64,000 nt of DNA from Novacetimonas maltaceti (GCF_002906255.1 NZ_POTC01000009.1:1-64000), one strand, 5' to 3'. Numbered from the stretch's first letter, positions 17,739-27,180 are shown. A program made the numbers and translations. The notes: generated from the letters alone by a model not told the origin.

Positions 17739-18652
17739 GACGCGCCATCCCCGTTATTGCTCCCTTCGGGGTTCCATGATTTCAGGAAGTCCTCGAACGC
17801 CTTGTCGGTCTTGCCGATCGTGACCTGCAGCTTCACGTACAGGTTGCCGGCCTCCTGCCCGCCATGCGCCTTGACCCCGCGCCCGCGCAGGCGCAGCACG
17901 CTGCCGGTGTCGGAATGGGGCGGCACGTTCATCTTCACCGGGCCGGCCGGCGTCGGCACCGTGATGCTGCCGCCAAGGACGGCGGTCTTCACGTCGATCG
18001 GCAGGCTGGAGCGCACGTCATTGCCATCGCGCGTGTAAACCGGGTCGGGGGCGATGGAAATGGTGATCAGCGCATCGCCCGCAGGCCCGCCCTGATAGCC
18101 TTCATCCCCCTTGCCGCGCAGGCGCAGGACCTGCCCGTCCTCGATCCCCGGCGGGATCTTCACGTTCAGCGTCGCTCCGCCGGGCAGGGTCACGCGCGAC
18201 GTGCCGCCATTGACGGAATCAAGGAAACTGACGGTCAGGGCGTACTGGCGGTCCTCCCCTTTCATCGGGCCCTGCGGACGGCGGCGGAAGCCCCCGCGCT
18301 GCCCGAACATGCCGCCGAAGATGTCGCCAAGGTCATCTTCGGAAAACTGGCCGCCGCCATAGAAATGGCCCTGCGCGCCTTCGGCATGGCGGCGATACCC
18401 GCCCCCACCGCCGGGGAAGCCGCGTTCCTGCCCGTCGGCGTCGATTTCGCCACGGTCGAAGCGCGCGCGCTTTTCCTCATCGGACAGCAGCGCATGCGCC
18501 GCCCCCACCGCCTTGAAGCTCTCTTCCGCCGCCTTGTCGCCGGGGTTGAGGTCAGGGTGGTGCTTCTTGGCCAGCTTGCGGTAGGCCTTGCGGATTTCGT
18601 CCTGGCTGGCGGTGCGCGCCACGCCAAGTACCTCGTATGGATCTTTACTCAC
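17735..18652 (-). CDS. cbpA: DnaJ-class curved DNA-binding protein CbpA
   Basis: A 305-residue type II J-protein, co-chaperone of DnaK that also binds curved DNA in other bacteria. The J-domain (1-70) contains the HPD motif at 32-34 ([11 protein letters not shown]). A Gly/Phe-rich linker follows (about 80-130), with no zinc-finger cysteines, and then two C-terminal substrate-binding beta domains ([20 protein letters not shown] and onwards). That domain order separates CbpA from DnaJ. It is co-transcribed with cbpM through a four-base overlap. No heat-shock promoter was identified upstream. Confidence 0.92.
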   Translation of the reverse strand: MSKDPYEVLGVARTASQDEIRKAYRKLAKKHHPDLNPGDKAAEESFKAVGAAHALLSDEEKRARFDRGEIDADGQERGFPGGGGGYRRHAEGAQGHFYGGGQFSEDDLGDIFGGMFGQRGGFRRRPQGPMKGEDRQYALTVSFLDSVNGGTSRVTLPGGATLNVKIPPGIEDGQVLRLRGKGDEGYQGGPAGDALITISIAPDPVYTRDGNDVRSSLPIDVKTAVLGGSITVPTPAGPVKMNVPPHSDTGSVLRLRGRGVKAHGGQEAGNLYVKLQVTIGKTDKAFEDFLKSWNPEGSNNGDGAS

Positions 18653-18957
18653 GGTTGGGTGTCATTCCTCCGGGTCGGGCCAAGCATGTTTCGGTGTGGG
18701 CCGCGCGGCAGGCCGGCCCCGCCCTGCCTGCCTGATGGCCATTCATATCATGATAATGGGAAGCCCATGCGCCCCGGTCAATGAAGGGCGCGGGCAAAAG
18801 CGCATGCCCATGGTGCAGAATACTGCCGGGTGCATATCAGGTAGATGAAAATAACATCTCAGGCCGCAGGGAAAATAAATCTTTTGTTGTTTTACTTCGC
18901 AACGGTATTATTTTATTGTATCAATAAAAATACCAATACAGAAGATATCCCCCCAAC
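18653..18957. other. AT-rich divergent region between cbpA and the antiporter gene
   Basis: 305 bases. The half next to cbpA is GC-rich and featureless. The half next to the antiporter gene (about 18840-18957) is very AT-rich and ends in a hairpin. No gene fits here. Confidence 0.5.
18904..18934 (+). promoter_or_regulatory. AT-rich hairpin in the antiporter leader
   Basis: GGTATTATTTTATTG pairs with CAATAAAAATACC across a TAT loop, with one or two bulged bases. It ends 23 bases before the antiporter start codon, where an RNA hairpin or an operator could control expression. Only symmetry and position support it. Confidence 0.3.
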
Positions 18958-20676
18958 ATGCATGTCGTCTTTCTTACGCTGGCATTACTGACCGTCAGTG
19001 GAATCAGCAGCCTGATTTCACGCATCGGCCGCATTCCCGTCCCGCTTCCACTGATCCAGATCGCGATCGGGGCCATCGCAGCGCTTGCGGGGCTGAAGAT
19101 CGGGTTCGACCCCGACATGTTCCTGCTGCTGTTCATCCCGCCGCTGCTGTATGCCGACGCCTATCGCATGCCGATGCGTGAGTTCGGGGAGCTGCGCAAT
19201 GTCATCATCACGCTCGCACTCGGCCTTGTGGTGTTCACCACGCTGGGGTGCGGGTATTTCATCCACTGGATGATCCCGCCCATCACCCTGCCCGCCGCCT
19301 TCGCGCTGGCCGCCGTGATGTCGCCCACCGACGCGGTGTCGGTCGGCAGCATGATCGAGGGCGGGCGCGCCCCTGCCCGCGTGGTCCATATCCTGCATGG
19401 AGAGGCGCTGCTCAACGACGCATCGGGGCTGGTGTGCTTCAAATTCGCGGTGGCGGCGGCGATGACGGGCATCTTCTCCTTCCAGCAGGCGCTGGGCAGC
19501 TTCATGTTCATGTCGGCGGGCGGCATCGTCATGGGGGTGCTGATCGCATGGGCGGCGTGCCGGGCGGAACATGTGCTGCTGGTGCGGGGCTATGACGACC
19601 CGCCGACGCACATCACGCTGGCGATGATGCTGCCGTTCGCGATCTACCTGATCGCGGATGCGGCGGACTGCTCGGGCATCCTTGCCGCCGTGGCGGGGGG
19701 CATGACGGTGAAGTTCACCGGCGTGATGAACGAGGCGCGGACCGAAACCCGCCTGAAGGCCACGACCGTATGGGACATGGTCAACTTCACCTTCAACGCG
19801 GTGATCTTCCTGCTGCTGGGCCTGCAGTTGCCCGACCTCGTGACCGAGGGCGCGCGCATCGCCCGCCAGGGGGGCGTGTCGCCGTGGTTCCTGATCCTGG
19901 CCATCATCGCGATCCAGCTGTCCATGAGCACGATGCGCTTCATCTGGATCTGGATCTCCATCACCGCGCGCCGCCTGTTCGCGCATGTGCGCCACCGCCA
20001 GACGGTCATCACGTCGGCGCGCACGGTGCTGATCATGACGGTGGCGGGCACGCGCGGGGCGATCACGCTGGCGGCGATCCTGTCGCTGCCGATCGCGACC
20101 GCGACATCGGCCGGTTTTCCGGGGCGCGACCTGCTTGTCACGCTGGCGGCGGGGGTCATCATATGCTCGCTCGTGCTGGCCAGCGCGACGATGCCGGCGC
20201 TGATGGCGGGCATGCAGATGGACGAGGACGATCCCTCCTTACGCGAACTCGACGCGATGCGCATCGAACTGGCGCAGACGGCGGTGCAGACGCTGCATGC
20301 CGAACAGGCGGCGCTGGCGCATCACGAGATCGACCACGACACGGACGAGGAGGCGGTGGACCTGAAGCAGGAGGCGATTTCACGCCTTCTGCACGAATAT
20401 CAGGACACGCTGAAGCGGCTGGACAATTCCGCGGCATCGCAAAGCGGCATCCGGGCGACGGCCATCCGCGAAAAACGCGCGGAACTGGCCCTGCGCTTCC
20501 ATGTCATCCGCCACATGCGCGAACGCCTGCACCTGCGCGTGATGCAGCGCCGCATCAATGACGAGACGGAGGCCACCATCAACCAGGAGCTTGATTTCAT
20601 CGAGCAGGAACTCCAGATCGAGGCACACTCCCTGCCCCGGCAGGCGGGGGAGGAAACGGATGCCACCGCGCACTGA
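18958..20676 (+). CDS. Na+/H+ antiporter, CPA1 family (YjcE/NhaP-like)
   Basis: A 572-residue inner-membrane antiporter that exchanges Na+ or K+ for protons. Twelve or so hydrophobic segments fill residues 1-420. The ion-site motifs are clear: AAVMSPTDAVSVGS (about 117-130, with the SPTD aspartate) and GEALLNDASGLVCFK (about 147-161, with the ND pair). A third conserved patch is TVAGTRGAITLAAILSLP. The C-terminal 150 residues are cytoplasmic, charged and helical (LDAMRIELAQTAVQTLHAEQ onwards) and probably regulatory. The ATG at 18958 is preceded by only a weak ribosome binding site and by a hairpin. Acid-producing bacteria need such transporters for pH control. Confidence 0.92.
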   Translation: MHVVFLTLALLTVSGISSLISRIGRIPVPLPLIQIAIGAIAALAGLKIGFDPDMFLLLFIPPLLYADAYRMPMREFGELRNVIITLALGLVVFTTLGCGYFIHWMIPPITLPAAFALAAVMSPTDAVSVGSMIEGGRAPARVVHILHGEALLNDASGLVCFKFAVAAAMTGIFSFQQALGSFMFMSAGGIVMGVLIAWAACRAEHVLLVRGYDDPPTHITLAMMLPFAIYLIADAADCSGILAAVAGGMTVKFTGVMNEARTETRLKATTVWDMVNFTFNAVIFLLLGLQLPDLVTEGARIARQGGVSPWFLILAIIAIQLSMSTMRFIWIWISITARRLFAHVRHRQTVITSARTVLIMTVAGTRGAITLAAILSLPIATATSAGFPGRDLLVTLAAGVIICSLVLASATMPALMAGMQMDEDDPSLRELDAMRIELAQTAVQTLHAEQAALAHHEIDHDTDEEAVDLKQEAISRLLHEYQDTLKRLDNSAASQSGIRATAIREKRAELALRFHVIRHMRERLHLRVMQRRINDETEATINQELDFIEQELQIEAHSLPRQAGEETDATAH

Positions 20677-20722
20677 CCCCGGGAACGGCCGGTTGCGCCG
20701 GGAGCGAAAAGGAGACCCGTGG

Positions 20723-21124
20723 ATGCCCAAGACCCAGTTGTTCCACCGCCTGCGCCGCATGGGGGGACTGGCCCCCGCCATGGCGGCGATGCTTGCCGCA
20801 ACGGTCGCGTTTGCGGGGGGCGCGCAGGCGCGCGACCACAGTTTCCACATCCCGCACCGCCCGCATGCGCCCTCCCCCTATGGCAACGTGACGGGGTATG
20901 AGCCGGTTCAGGACAAGAAAAGCCCCGAATACATCAAGACCGCGCAGGTGTGCGAGACGACGTCGGCCATGGGGATGTACGCCACCACCACGGCCAAGCA
21001 GATGTCGATGAACCGCACCGACCACCGGCGTTTTTATGCACAGTGCATGGTCTCGCACGGGGCATGGCGTTCGCTGTCGCTCTCGGCCGGGGGGGACATG
21101 GGCGGCGACGACAATATCAGGTAA
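20723..21124 (+). CDS. Small exported protein of unknown function
   Basis: A 133-residue protein with an N-terminal signal (about residues 1-36: RLRRMGGLAPAMAAMLAATVAFAGGAQA). The mature part starts RDHSFHIPHRPHAPSPYGNV and contains two cysteines (QVCETTS and AQCMVSHG) that could form a disulfide in the periplasm. The ATG at 20723 is chosen because GGAG lies eight bases upstream and the signal peptide starts there. It follows the antiporter gene by 46 bases on the same strand, so it may be co-transcribed. No family is recognised. Confidence 0.72.
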   Translation: MPKTQLFHRLRRMGGLAPAMAAMLAATVAFAGGAQARDHSFHIPHRPHAPSPYGNVTGYEPVQDKKSPEYIKTAQVCETTSAMGMYATTTAKQMSMNRTDHRRFYAQCMVSHGAWRSLSLSAGGDMGGDDNIR

Positions 21125-21184
21125 CGGACGCCGCCCCTGCGCAAACCTGCGCAAACAGGGACGGCGCCCGGCCCCCTGCGGGCC

Positions 21185-22201
21185 TTACCGGCCCGGAGGC
21201 GCCATGAATTCCGGCCCCACCGGGTCACGCACCGTGCGCGCAAGGATCGCGTCGATATCCTTGCGGTCCTGTTCCGTCAGGCTCCAGCCCAGCGCATCGC
21301 GCACGCCCGCGATCTGCTCCGGCTTGCGCGCGCCCCACAGCGCGATGGTCGGCCCCTGGTCCAGCACCCAGCGGATCGCCAGCGCCAGCAGCGACTTGCC
21401 ATAACGTTCACGCGCGAAATCGCGCAGCGCGTCCACCGCCGCCAGATATTGCGCAAAGCGCGGCGGCTGGAATTTCGGGTCGCTGCCACGCAGGTCGTCG
21501 CTGCCGAACTTCGTCTCCGGCGTCATGCGGCCCGACAGCAGTCCCCGGCACAGCGGGCCATAGGCCAGCACCGCAAGCCGGTTCCTGATGGCATAGGGCA
21601 GGATGTCGCGCTCGATCTCGCGCTCGAACAGGTTATAGGGCGGCTGGATGGCCGACAGAGGCGCGAATTTCCGGAACTCCTCGATCTGCGGGATGCTGAA
21701 ATTGCTGACGCCAAGGGCCAGCACCTTGCCCTGCGTCACCAGCTTTTCCAATGCGCGGGCCGTCTCCTCCATCGGCACAGCGGTATCGGGCCAGTGGACC
21801 TGATAGAGGTCGATATGGTCCGTGCGCAGCCGACGCAGCGAATCCTCGATTTCCTTGTTGATCCGCGCGGCGGACGTGTTGCGGAACGGCTTGTGGTCGT
21901 CATGCCAGTCGAGGCCGACCTTGGTCGCGATCGCCACCCTGTCGCGGCGGCCGCCGGACAGGGCCTCGCCCACCACTTCCTCCGAATGGCCGAAGCCATA
22001 GACGGGGGCCGTGTCGATCAGGTCGATCCCGACGTCGAGCGCCTCGTGGATCGTGGCGATGGCCTGGCGGTCATCGGGGCCGCCCCACATCCATCCGCCA
22101 ATCGCCCACGTGCCCAGCGCGATACGCGCCACCGGCCGCTTCAGGCCGGGAATGGTCAGCGTATCCGCCGTATTCGCCACGCTGTCTGCTTCGCCTGTCA
22201 T
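21185..22201 (-). CDS. Aldo/keto reductase
   Basis: A 338-residue NADP-dependent oxidoreductase with the (beta/alpha)8 AKR fold. The catalytic residues are visible: the aspartate in GIDLIDTAPVYG, the tyrosine that follows, the lysine in AIATKVG and the histidine in YQVHWPD. The C-terminal cofactor loop includes WVLDQGPTIALWGARKPEQI. The pattern is closest to the AKR11-12-like group of sugar or aldehyde reductases, and the substrate is unknown. It is convergent to the small exported protein gene, with 60 bases between them. Confidence 0.9.
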   Translation of the reverse strand: MTGEADSVANTADTLTIPGLKRPVARIALGTWAIGGWMWGGPDDRQAIATIHEALDVGIDLIDTAPVYGFGHSEEVVGEALSGGRRDRVAIATKVGLDWHDDHKPFRNTSAARINKEIEDSLRRLRTDHIDLYQVHWPDTAVPMEETARALEKLVTQGKVLALGVSNFSIPQIEEFRKFAPLSAIQPPYNLFEREIERDILPYAIRNRLAVLAYGPLCRGLLSGRMTPETKFGSDDLRGSDPKFQPPRFAQYLAAVDALRDFARERYGKSLLALAIRWVLDQGPTIALWGARKPEQIAGVRDALGWSLTEQDRKDIDAILARTVRDPVGPEFMAPPGR

Positions 22202-22518
22202 GCGGTGTTCCTTTCATGCAATGCCGGGACTGGCGCACCCTGCCGCAATGACCGCGGCAAAGCGGCATTGCCAGGGCGCGGTGATCCCGTGCTGGTTCCC
22301 TGCGGGCGGCCCGGCGGAACCCTGCCCCATGGCGCGGGGCCGGATTTCACCCGACGCGCCCCGTGTTACAGAGTTGGGCCTTTCACGCATGATCGCAAGG
22401 CGGTGGTTTCCGCCACCCGGCCGGTGCCTGCCCCCTTTTCGCATCGGGCATCGCGCCGTATGCAGGAAGGAGAACGGGCGACGCCGCCGCGCCGTACCCG
22501 ATGGAGGAGAAACCCCGC

Positions 22519-23409
22519 GTGCCGCGCAAGATTGCCTTTCTGCTGCCCCTCATCGCCCTTGGGGCCTGTGCCCATACCCCCCGCCCGCATCCTGCGCGCA
22601 CACCGGTCGCGCAATACCCGAACGGGGCGGGGCCTCTGGCGGCCGATACGCACGTGCCCGATTTCGCCACACGAAATTTTGAACCCTTCACGCGGCAGAA
22701 CACCATCGCCATCGCCCTGCGCGAATGGCGGATGTTCGGCCAACCCGTCAGCGACGACGACCCCGAACAGCGCCCCGAACCCACCATCGCCGCGGTCAAG
22801 CCCGAACGCACCGCCGGGATGTGGCAGCGCGTGGGCGAATACTGGTGGATCGGCCAGGACCCCGGCGAGAAGGAAAGCGCATGGACCGGCAAGCATGATG
22901 AAAACGGGCAGGTCACGGATTTCGTCCATGACGGCACCTATGCCTGGTCGGCGGCGTTCATTTCCTATGTGATGCGCGTGGCGGGGGCGAATGACCGCTT
23001 CGCCTATTCCCCCAACCACGCGACCTATATCAACGCCGCCGCCGCCCATACGGAAAAAGGCGTGCGGGCGCGCAATCCCGACACCTATGCCCCGCGGCTT
23101 GGCGACCTGATCTGCGTCGGGCGCGGGGCCAGTCGGGCGGTGCGTTTCGCCAACCTGCCCACGGCCAACCCCTTCCCCGCGCATTGCGGCCTTGTGGTGG
23201 CGATGGATGACAACGCCCCGCCCTTCGGCCACCAGATCAGCATCATCGGCGGCAACGTGGATGACGCCGTGTCCATGACGCATGTGCCGGTGGACCGGCA
23301 CGGGCGGCTGTCCAGCCGTCGCGGCGGCAGTGTCGATCCGCGTTACCCGTGGTGTGTCGTGCTGCAGGTCCTCTATGACGCGGACGGGGCGTCGCCAAAC
23401 GCGCCATAG
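22519..23409 (+). CDS. DUF2272 domain lipoprotein
   Basis: A 296-residue exported lipoprotein. The signal sequence MPRKIAFLLPLIALGACAH carries a lipobox with Cys17. The GTG at 22519 is chosen because GGAGGAG lies nine bases upstream and this gives an ideal lipoprotein leader. An in-frame ATG at 22501 would put that site inside the gene. The body contains the DUF2272 hallmarks: WRVGEYW-type text as MWQRVGEYWWIG, then TYAWSAAFISYVMRVAG, YINAAAAHT and HCGLVVAM, which together resemble a papain-like (NlpC/P60-related) fold. The catalytic role is unproven. Its 3' end overlaps the opposite-strand Hint-domain gene by 37 bases. Confidence 0.85.
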   Translation: MPRKIAFLLPLIALGACAHTPRPHPARTPVAQYPNGAGPLAADTHVPDFATRNFEPFTRQNTIAIALREWRMFGQPVSDDDPEQRPEPTIAAVKPERTAGMWQRVGEYWWIGQDPGEKESAWTGKHDENGQVTDFVHDGTYAWSAAFISYVMRVAGANDRFAYSPNHATYINAAAAHTEKGVRARNPDTYAPRLGDLICVGRGASRAVRFANLPTANPFPAHCGLVVAMDDNAPPFGHQISIIGGNVDDAVSMTHVPVDRHGRLSSRRGGSVDPRYPWCVVLQVLYDADGASPNAP

Positions 23410-24716
23410 GCCTGGCCGCCATGGCTGCGCGCGGGCCGCGTTGCGGCGGCGTCCGGGCGGAAGATGCGCGTCGGCGCCACGGGCAGGACCCAGCACTGGC
23501 TGGCGGTGGCATCGAATTCGATACGCAGCATGACCTCCCGCCCGTGCGCCCGTGCATTGTTCGCATGCCACAGCGCGCATGGCAGCGACAGCCGCCCCTT
23601 CATCCATCGCCACGCATGCCCCTCCGCCCCGTCCGTGGCGTCAGGATGCAGCGGCGCATGGAAGCCCGGGGCAAGGCGCGGGTCGGCAAGGTCAAGCGCC
23701 GCCATGCGCATCCCGTCGCCCAGGCTGATCCGCCGCACCGCAAGGCCCAGCGCACGCCGGTCGTCACAGGCGGCCCAGTCCGCCGGGACAAAGGTGCGTG
23801 ACATCACGCGCACATGCCGGGCGGTGGCGGGAAAGATGAAACATGCCACCCCGCCCTTCACGTCGCCATGCAGCCGGCGGCCGTCAACCATCGCATGCAC
23901 GTCCATGCAGGTGCTGACACGCCAGCCCATGTCCTGCGCCCGGCCCACCAGGGCCGCGCGCCGCGCCGCAACCACCGGGCCACGCGCCAGGACCCGTGGC
24001 AGGCCGTCCGCGCGCGCCCGCGCCATGCCGACGCCCACCCCCACCGGCAGGCCATTGGCCAGCACGACGGCGGCACGGTCCAGCACGATCCCCCAGCATT
24101 CCATCACCCCGCCGGGGATGGTGGCGATCGTCGCGCCATTGGTCAGTTCCCGCGCGGGGATCAGCACCTCGTCATGCACGGACTGCCCCACGGCCATGTC
24201 CGGCAGGACCAGCAGGTCACGCGCGGGGCGTCCCTGCGCGCAGGCATGGGCGGCGACATGGACAAGGTAGGCCCCCGCCCGCGCGACAGCGGGCGGGTGC
24301 GCCGCGACAAGGCCGATCCAGCGGATGCGCCGCACCTCCCCCGACGCCGAGAGCACGCAGTCCCCCGGCCCAAGGTTTTCCACCGCGACATCCCCCGATG
24401 GCGTGCGCAGCATCGTGCCGGGAATGAAACCTGTGGCCAGTTCGCCCATGCGCGCCATGGCGCCCGGCCGCACGGCCGGTGGCGGGGGCGGGCAATGCGT
24501 CGCCATCCCGTCGCGCCGGCCATGGTCACGACACCTGCCGCCCCCACCGGGCACCTGCAACGGCTGCCCCATCGCCGGACTGATAAACGTCATGACCTTC
24601 CCCACGTTCGTCGCTGCATTCACGGCGGCCGGCGTGGCGCGTGCGTGGGACCGGAACCGGGCCACCCCCGCCGCACTGGCGAAACCCTCACACCAACGTG
24701 TCCCGCGCCGCGCCAT
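23373..24716 (-). CDS. Hint-domain protein
   Basis: A 447-residue protein with an N-terminal Hint_2 domain (hedgehog/intein-like) at about residues 92-230. The motif TGFIPGTMLRTPSGDVAVENL followed by GDCVLSASGEVRRIRWIG is the classic block A, but Gly96 stands where the nucleophilic cysteine normally is. The rest (about 250-447) has no recognised domain and contains WHANNARAHGREVMLRIEF. The first about 90 residues are low-complexity and the start is uncertain. ATG at 24714-24716 is chosen for the AAGG site seven bases upstream. Later ATGs at MTFISP and MATHC are possible. Overlaps the 3' end of the DUF2272 gene and lies divergently from a LuxR-type regulator. Confidence 0.75.
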   Translation of the reverse strand: MARRGTRWCEGFASAAGVARFRSHARATPAAVNAATNVGKVMTFISPAMGQPLQVPGGGGRCRDHGRRDGMATHCPPPPPAVRPGAMARMGELATGFIPGTMLRTPSGDVAVENLGPGDCVLSASGEVRRIRWIGLVAAHPPAVARAGAYLVHVAAHACAQGRPARDLLVLPDMAVGQSVHDEVLIPARELTNGATIATIPGGVMECWGIVLDRAAVVLANGLPVGVGVGMARARADGLPRVLARGPVVAARRAALVGRAQDMGWRVSTCMDVHAMVDGRRLHGDVKGGVACFIFPATARHVRVMSRTFVPADWAACDDRRALGLAVRRISLGDGMRMAALDLADPRLAPGFHAPLHPDATDGAEGHAWRWMKGRLSLPCALWHANNARAHGREVMLRIEFDATASQCWVLPVAPTRIFRPDAAATRPARSHGGQAYGAFGDAPSAS

Positions 24717-24861
24717 AAAACCGCCTTTATCCGGATGCAGGATGCGCAGTTGAACCCGTATGCGATAGCCCATGGATGTGGCTGGACACCGACGTGAAAA
24801 GCTGTATTGTGTATACGTTTATTCGCATGGCTTTGATTTCCCCCCGCAGAGGTGCCGCCAA

Positions 24862-25989
24862 ATGCTGTCCGATGCCGTAAATGCGGTCATAGGCGACATC
24901 TACTGCTGCGCGCTTGACGGCAGTCTCTGGCAACCCACCCTGCATACGCTCTCCCGCCTGATTGGCGGGGTGGGGGCTGCGATCGTCCCGACGGAACTGC
25001 ACGATTCAAGCCTCCGGTTCGGGTCCGCCCATGTCCCCGAATCCGACCATATCTATTACAACCACATGTGGCGGCACGACCCGTACCGGACGCATCTGGC
25101 GGGACACCCCCTGCCGGAAGGGGAGGTTTCGGACATTTCCTTCCTCAGTGACGAGGAAATGGCCCGCAGTCCCTATTACCAGGAATTCCTGAACAGGTTC
25201 GACGCCAGCAGGACCAACCGCTTTTACTTCACCGACCCCAGCGGCCCGCATTTCGCCTTTTCGATCCAGCGCCCGCTTGGCCAGCCGCATGAAACCGATG
25301 CACAGCGCAGGCTGCGCCTGATGCTGGGGCAGCATGTGTGCCGTGCGCTTTCGATGTCCATCGCGGGGCAGCAGGCGAATGTGCTGGCGCACGGGTTCCG
25401 CGAACTGTGCGCCCGCCTGCCCAATCCCACCGCCGTGGTGGGGCAGGACGGGCGTGTCCTGTTCATGAATGACGCCATGGAACGCATGCTGGGCGACGGG
25501 GTGATCCATGTCGACGGGCGCATCACCTGTTCGCACCGCGCCAGCGCACGCCAACTGGACGCGCTGGTGCATGACGCGCTGCATCCCGCGCCCGACGCCG
25601 CCCCCCCCGAACGCTTCGTCATGGTGACGTGCCCGTCGGGCCGGCCGCTGCTGGCACGCGCGATCCCGTTCCTGCCGGACGGGCGGGACACACGATCACG
25701 CCCCGCGCGCGCGATGGCGCTGCTGGCGCTGCACAGGCCGGGGTCGGACATGCCCGACGTGACCGACGCGCTGCGCCTGCTGGGCCTGAACCACAGCGAA
25801 GCCCGCCTCGTGCAGCAGGTCGCCAACGGGTTCGCCCTGAAGGAAGCGGCGCGGAACATCGGCGTTTCCGACCATTATGCCCGCACCATGCTGCGCAGCG
25901 TCTATGAAAAGCTCGACGTGAACAGCCAGGGCAGGCTTGTCGCCTTCGTGCGCGACCTGCCCACGGCATGCCCGCCGCCACGATCATGA
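24862..25989 (+). CDS. LuxR-family transcriptional regulator with PAS-like sensing region
   Basis: A 375-residue regulator. The C-terminal HTH of the LuxR/GerE type spans about 315-370 (LNHSEARLVQQVANGFALKEAARN and VSDHYARTMLRSVYEKL), close to the canonical LTxxE...G.s.keIA...S..TV pattern. The N-terminal 300 residues contain a region with NPTAVVGQDGRVLFMNDAMERM (about 188-209) that looks like a PAS fold. The ATG at 24862 follows GAGG at nine bases. The upstream ATG at 24772 is in frame but reads like leader sequence. It is transcribed away from the Hint-domain gene and may regulate it. The signal is unknown. Confidence 0.82.
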   Translation: MLSDAVNAVIGDIYCCALDGSLWQPTLHTLSRLIGGVGAAIVPTELHDSSLRFGSAHVPESDHIYYNHMWRHDPYRTHLAGHPLPEGEVSDISFLSDEEMARSPYYQEFLNRFDASRTNRFYFTDPSGPHFAFSIQRPLGQPHETDAQRRLRLMLGQHVCRALSMSIAGQQANVLAHGFRELCARLPNPTAVVGQDGRVLFMNDAMERMLGDGVIHVDGRITCSHRASARQLDALVHDALHPAPDAAPPERFVMVTCPSGRPLLARAIPFLPDGRDTRSRPARAMALLALHRPGSDMPDVTDALRLLGLNHSEARLVQQVANGFALKEAARNIGVSDHYARTMLRSVYEKLDVNSQGRLVAFVRDLPTACPPPRS

Positions 25990-26131
25990 ACCGCATTCCC
26001 GTTCGCGGCATATCGCGGCGGGCATCTTGGTTTCGGGCGGGCATTGGGGCACATTGGCCCCATGGGCACGCCCCGTCGCGATGGCGGGGCCGCATCCCGT
26101 CGCACCCAACAGATCCGAAGGTTCCGTCCTG

Positions 26132-27160
26132 ATGGCCGAAAGTCCCGCCTCCTTCCACCCCACCACCAGCGCGGGCATGACCGACGCGATCGGTCATACG
26201 CCGCTGATCCGCCTGCATCGCGCGTCCGAGGCCACGGGATGCGACATCTTCGGCAAGGCCGAGTTCATGAATCCCGGCGGATCGGTCAAGGACCGCGCGG
26301 CCCTTGCCATCATCAACGACGCCGAGCGGCGCGGCGTGCTCAAACCCGGCGGCACGGTGGTCGAGGGCACGGCGGGCAATACCGGCATCGGCCTGACGCT
26401 GGTGGCCAACGCGCGCGGCTACCGCTCCATCATCGTCATGCCGGAGACGCAGAGCCAGGAGAAGATCGACTTCCTGCGCATGATCGGCGCGGACCTGCGC
26501 CTTGTCCCGGCCAAGCCGTTCCGTGACCCCGGCAATTACGTCCACGTCTCGCGCCGGCTGGCGGAGGAGACGGGCGCGGTCTGGGCCAACCAGTTCGACA
26601 ACCTTGCCAACCGCGAAGGCCACCGCCACACCACCGCGCCCGAAATCTGGGACCAGATGGGCGGGCGCATCGACGCCTTCACCTGCTCGTGCGGGACGGG
26701 CGGGACGCTGGCGGGGGTTACGCTGGGGCTGGAGGACAGGGCGCGCGCCGAAGGTGTCGCACGCCCGCGTGTCGTGCTGGCCGATCCCGAAGGCTCGGGC
26801 CTGTATGGCTGGGTCAAGTCGGGGGACCTTTCGGTCTCCGGCTCCTCCATCACCGAGGGAATCGGGCAGTCGCGCGTGACGGGCAACCTGGAGGGGCTGC
26901 ATTTCGACGATGCCGAGCGCATCCCCGATGCCGAGGCACTGGCCCAGATCTATGAACTGCTGATCCACGAGGGGCTGTCGGTCGGCGGGTCGGCGGGCAT
27001 CAATGTCGCCGCCGCCATCCGCGTCGCACGCGCCATGGGGCCGGGCCACCGCATCGCCACCATCCTGTGCGATGGCGGCGCGCGGTACCAGTCCAAGCTG
27101 TTCAACCCGGAATTCCTGCGCTCCAAGCACCTGCCGGTGCCGTCATGGCTGGATAAATGA
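26132..27160 (+). CDS. cysK: Cysteine synthase A-like PLP enzyme
   Basis: A 342-residue fold-type II pyridoxal-phosphate enzyme. The lysine that binds PLP is Lys53 in NPGGSVKDRAA, and the phosphate loop is GTAGNTGIGLTL. The motif CSCGTGGTLAGVTLG and the long C-terminal SKLFNPEFLRSKHLPVP-W are typical of the longer CysK group, which includes mycobacterial-type Cds1 L-cysteine desulfhydrases. It may therefore make cysteine from O-acetylserine and sulfide, or release sulfide from cysteine. The ATG at 26132 is preceded by GAAGG ten bases upstream. An in-frame open stretch back to 25937 overlaps the regulator gene and is not needed. Confidence 0.9.
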   Translation: MAESPASFHPTTSAGMTDAIGHTPLIRLHRASEATGCDIFGKAEFMNPGGSVKDRAALAIINDAERRGVLKPGGTVVEGTAGNTGIGLTLVANARGYRSIIVMPETQSQEKIDFLRMIGADLRLVPAKPFRDPGNYVHVSRRLAEETGAVWANQFDNLANREGHRHTTAPEIWDQMGGRIDAFTCSCGTGGTLAGVTLGLEDRARAEGVARPRVVLADPEGSGLYGWVKSGDLSVSGSSITEGIGQSRVTGNLEGLHFDDAERIPDAEALAQIYELLIHEGLSVGGSAGINVAAAIRVARAMGPGHRIATILCDGGARYQSKLFNPEFLRSKHLPVPSWLDK

Positions 27161-27180
27161 AGCAGGGGTTGTCGCATTCG

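Noticed and set aside
25937-26131. Open frame upstream of cysK overlapping the LuxR-type gene.
   Set aside because: The extra 65 residues lack similarity to cysteine synthases, and the ATG at 26132 gives the correct length.
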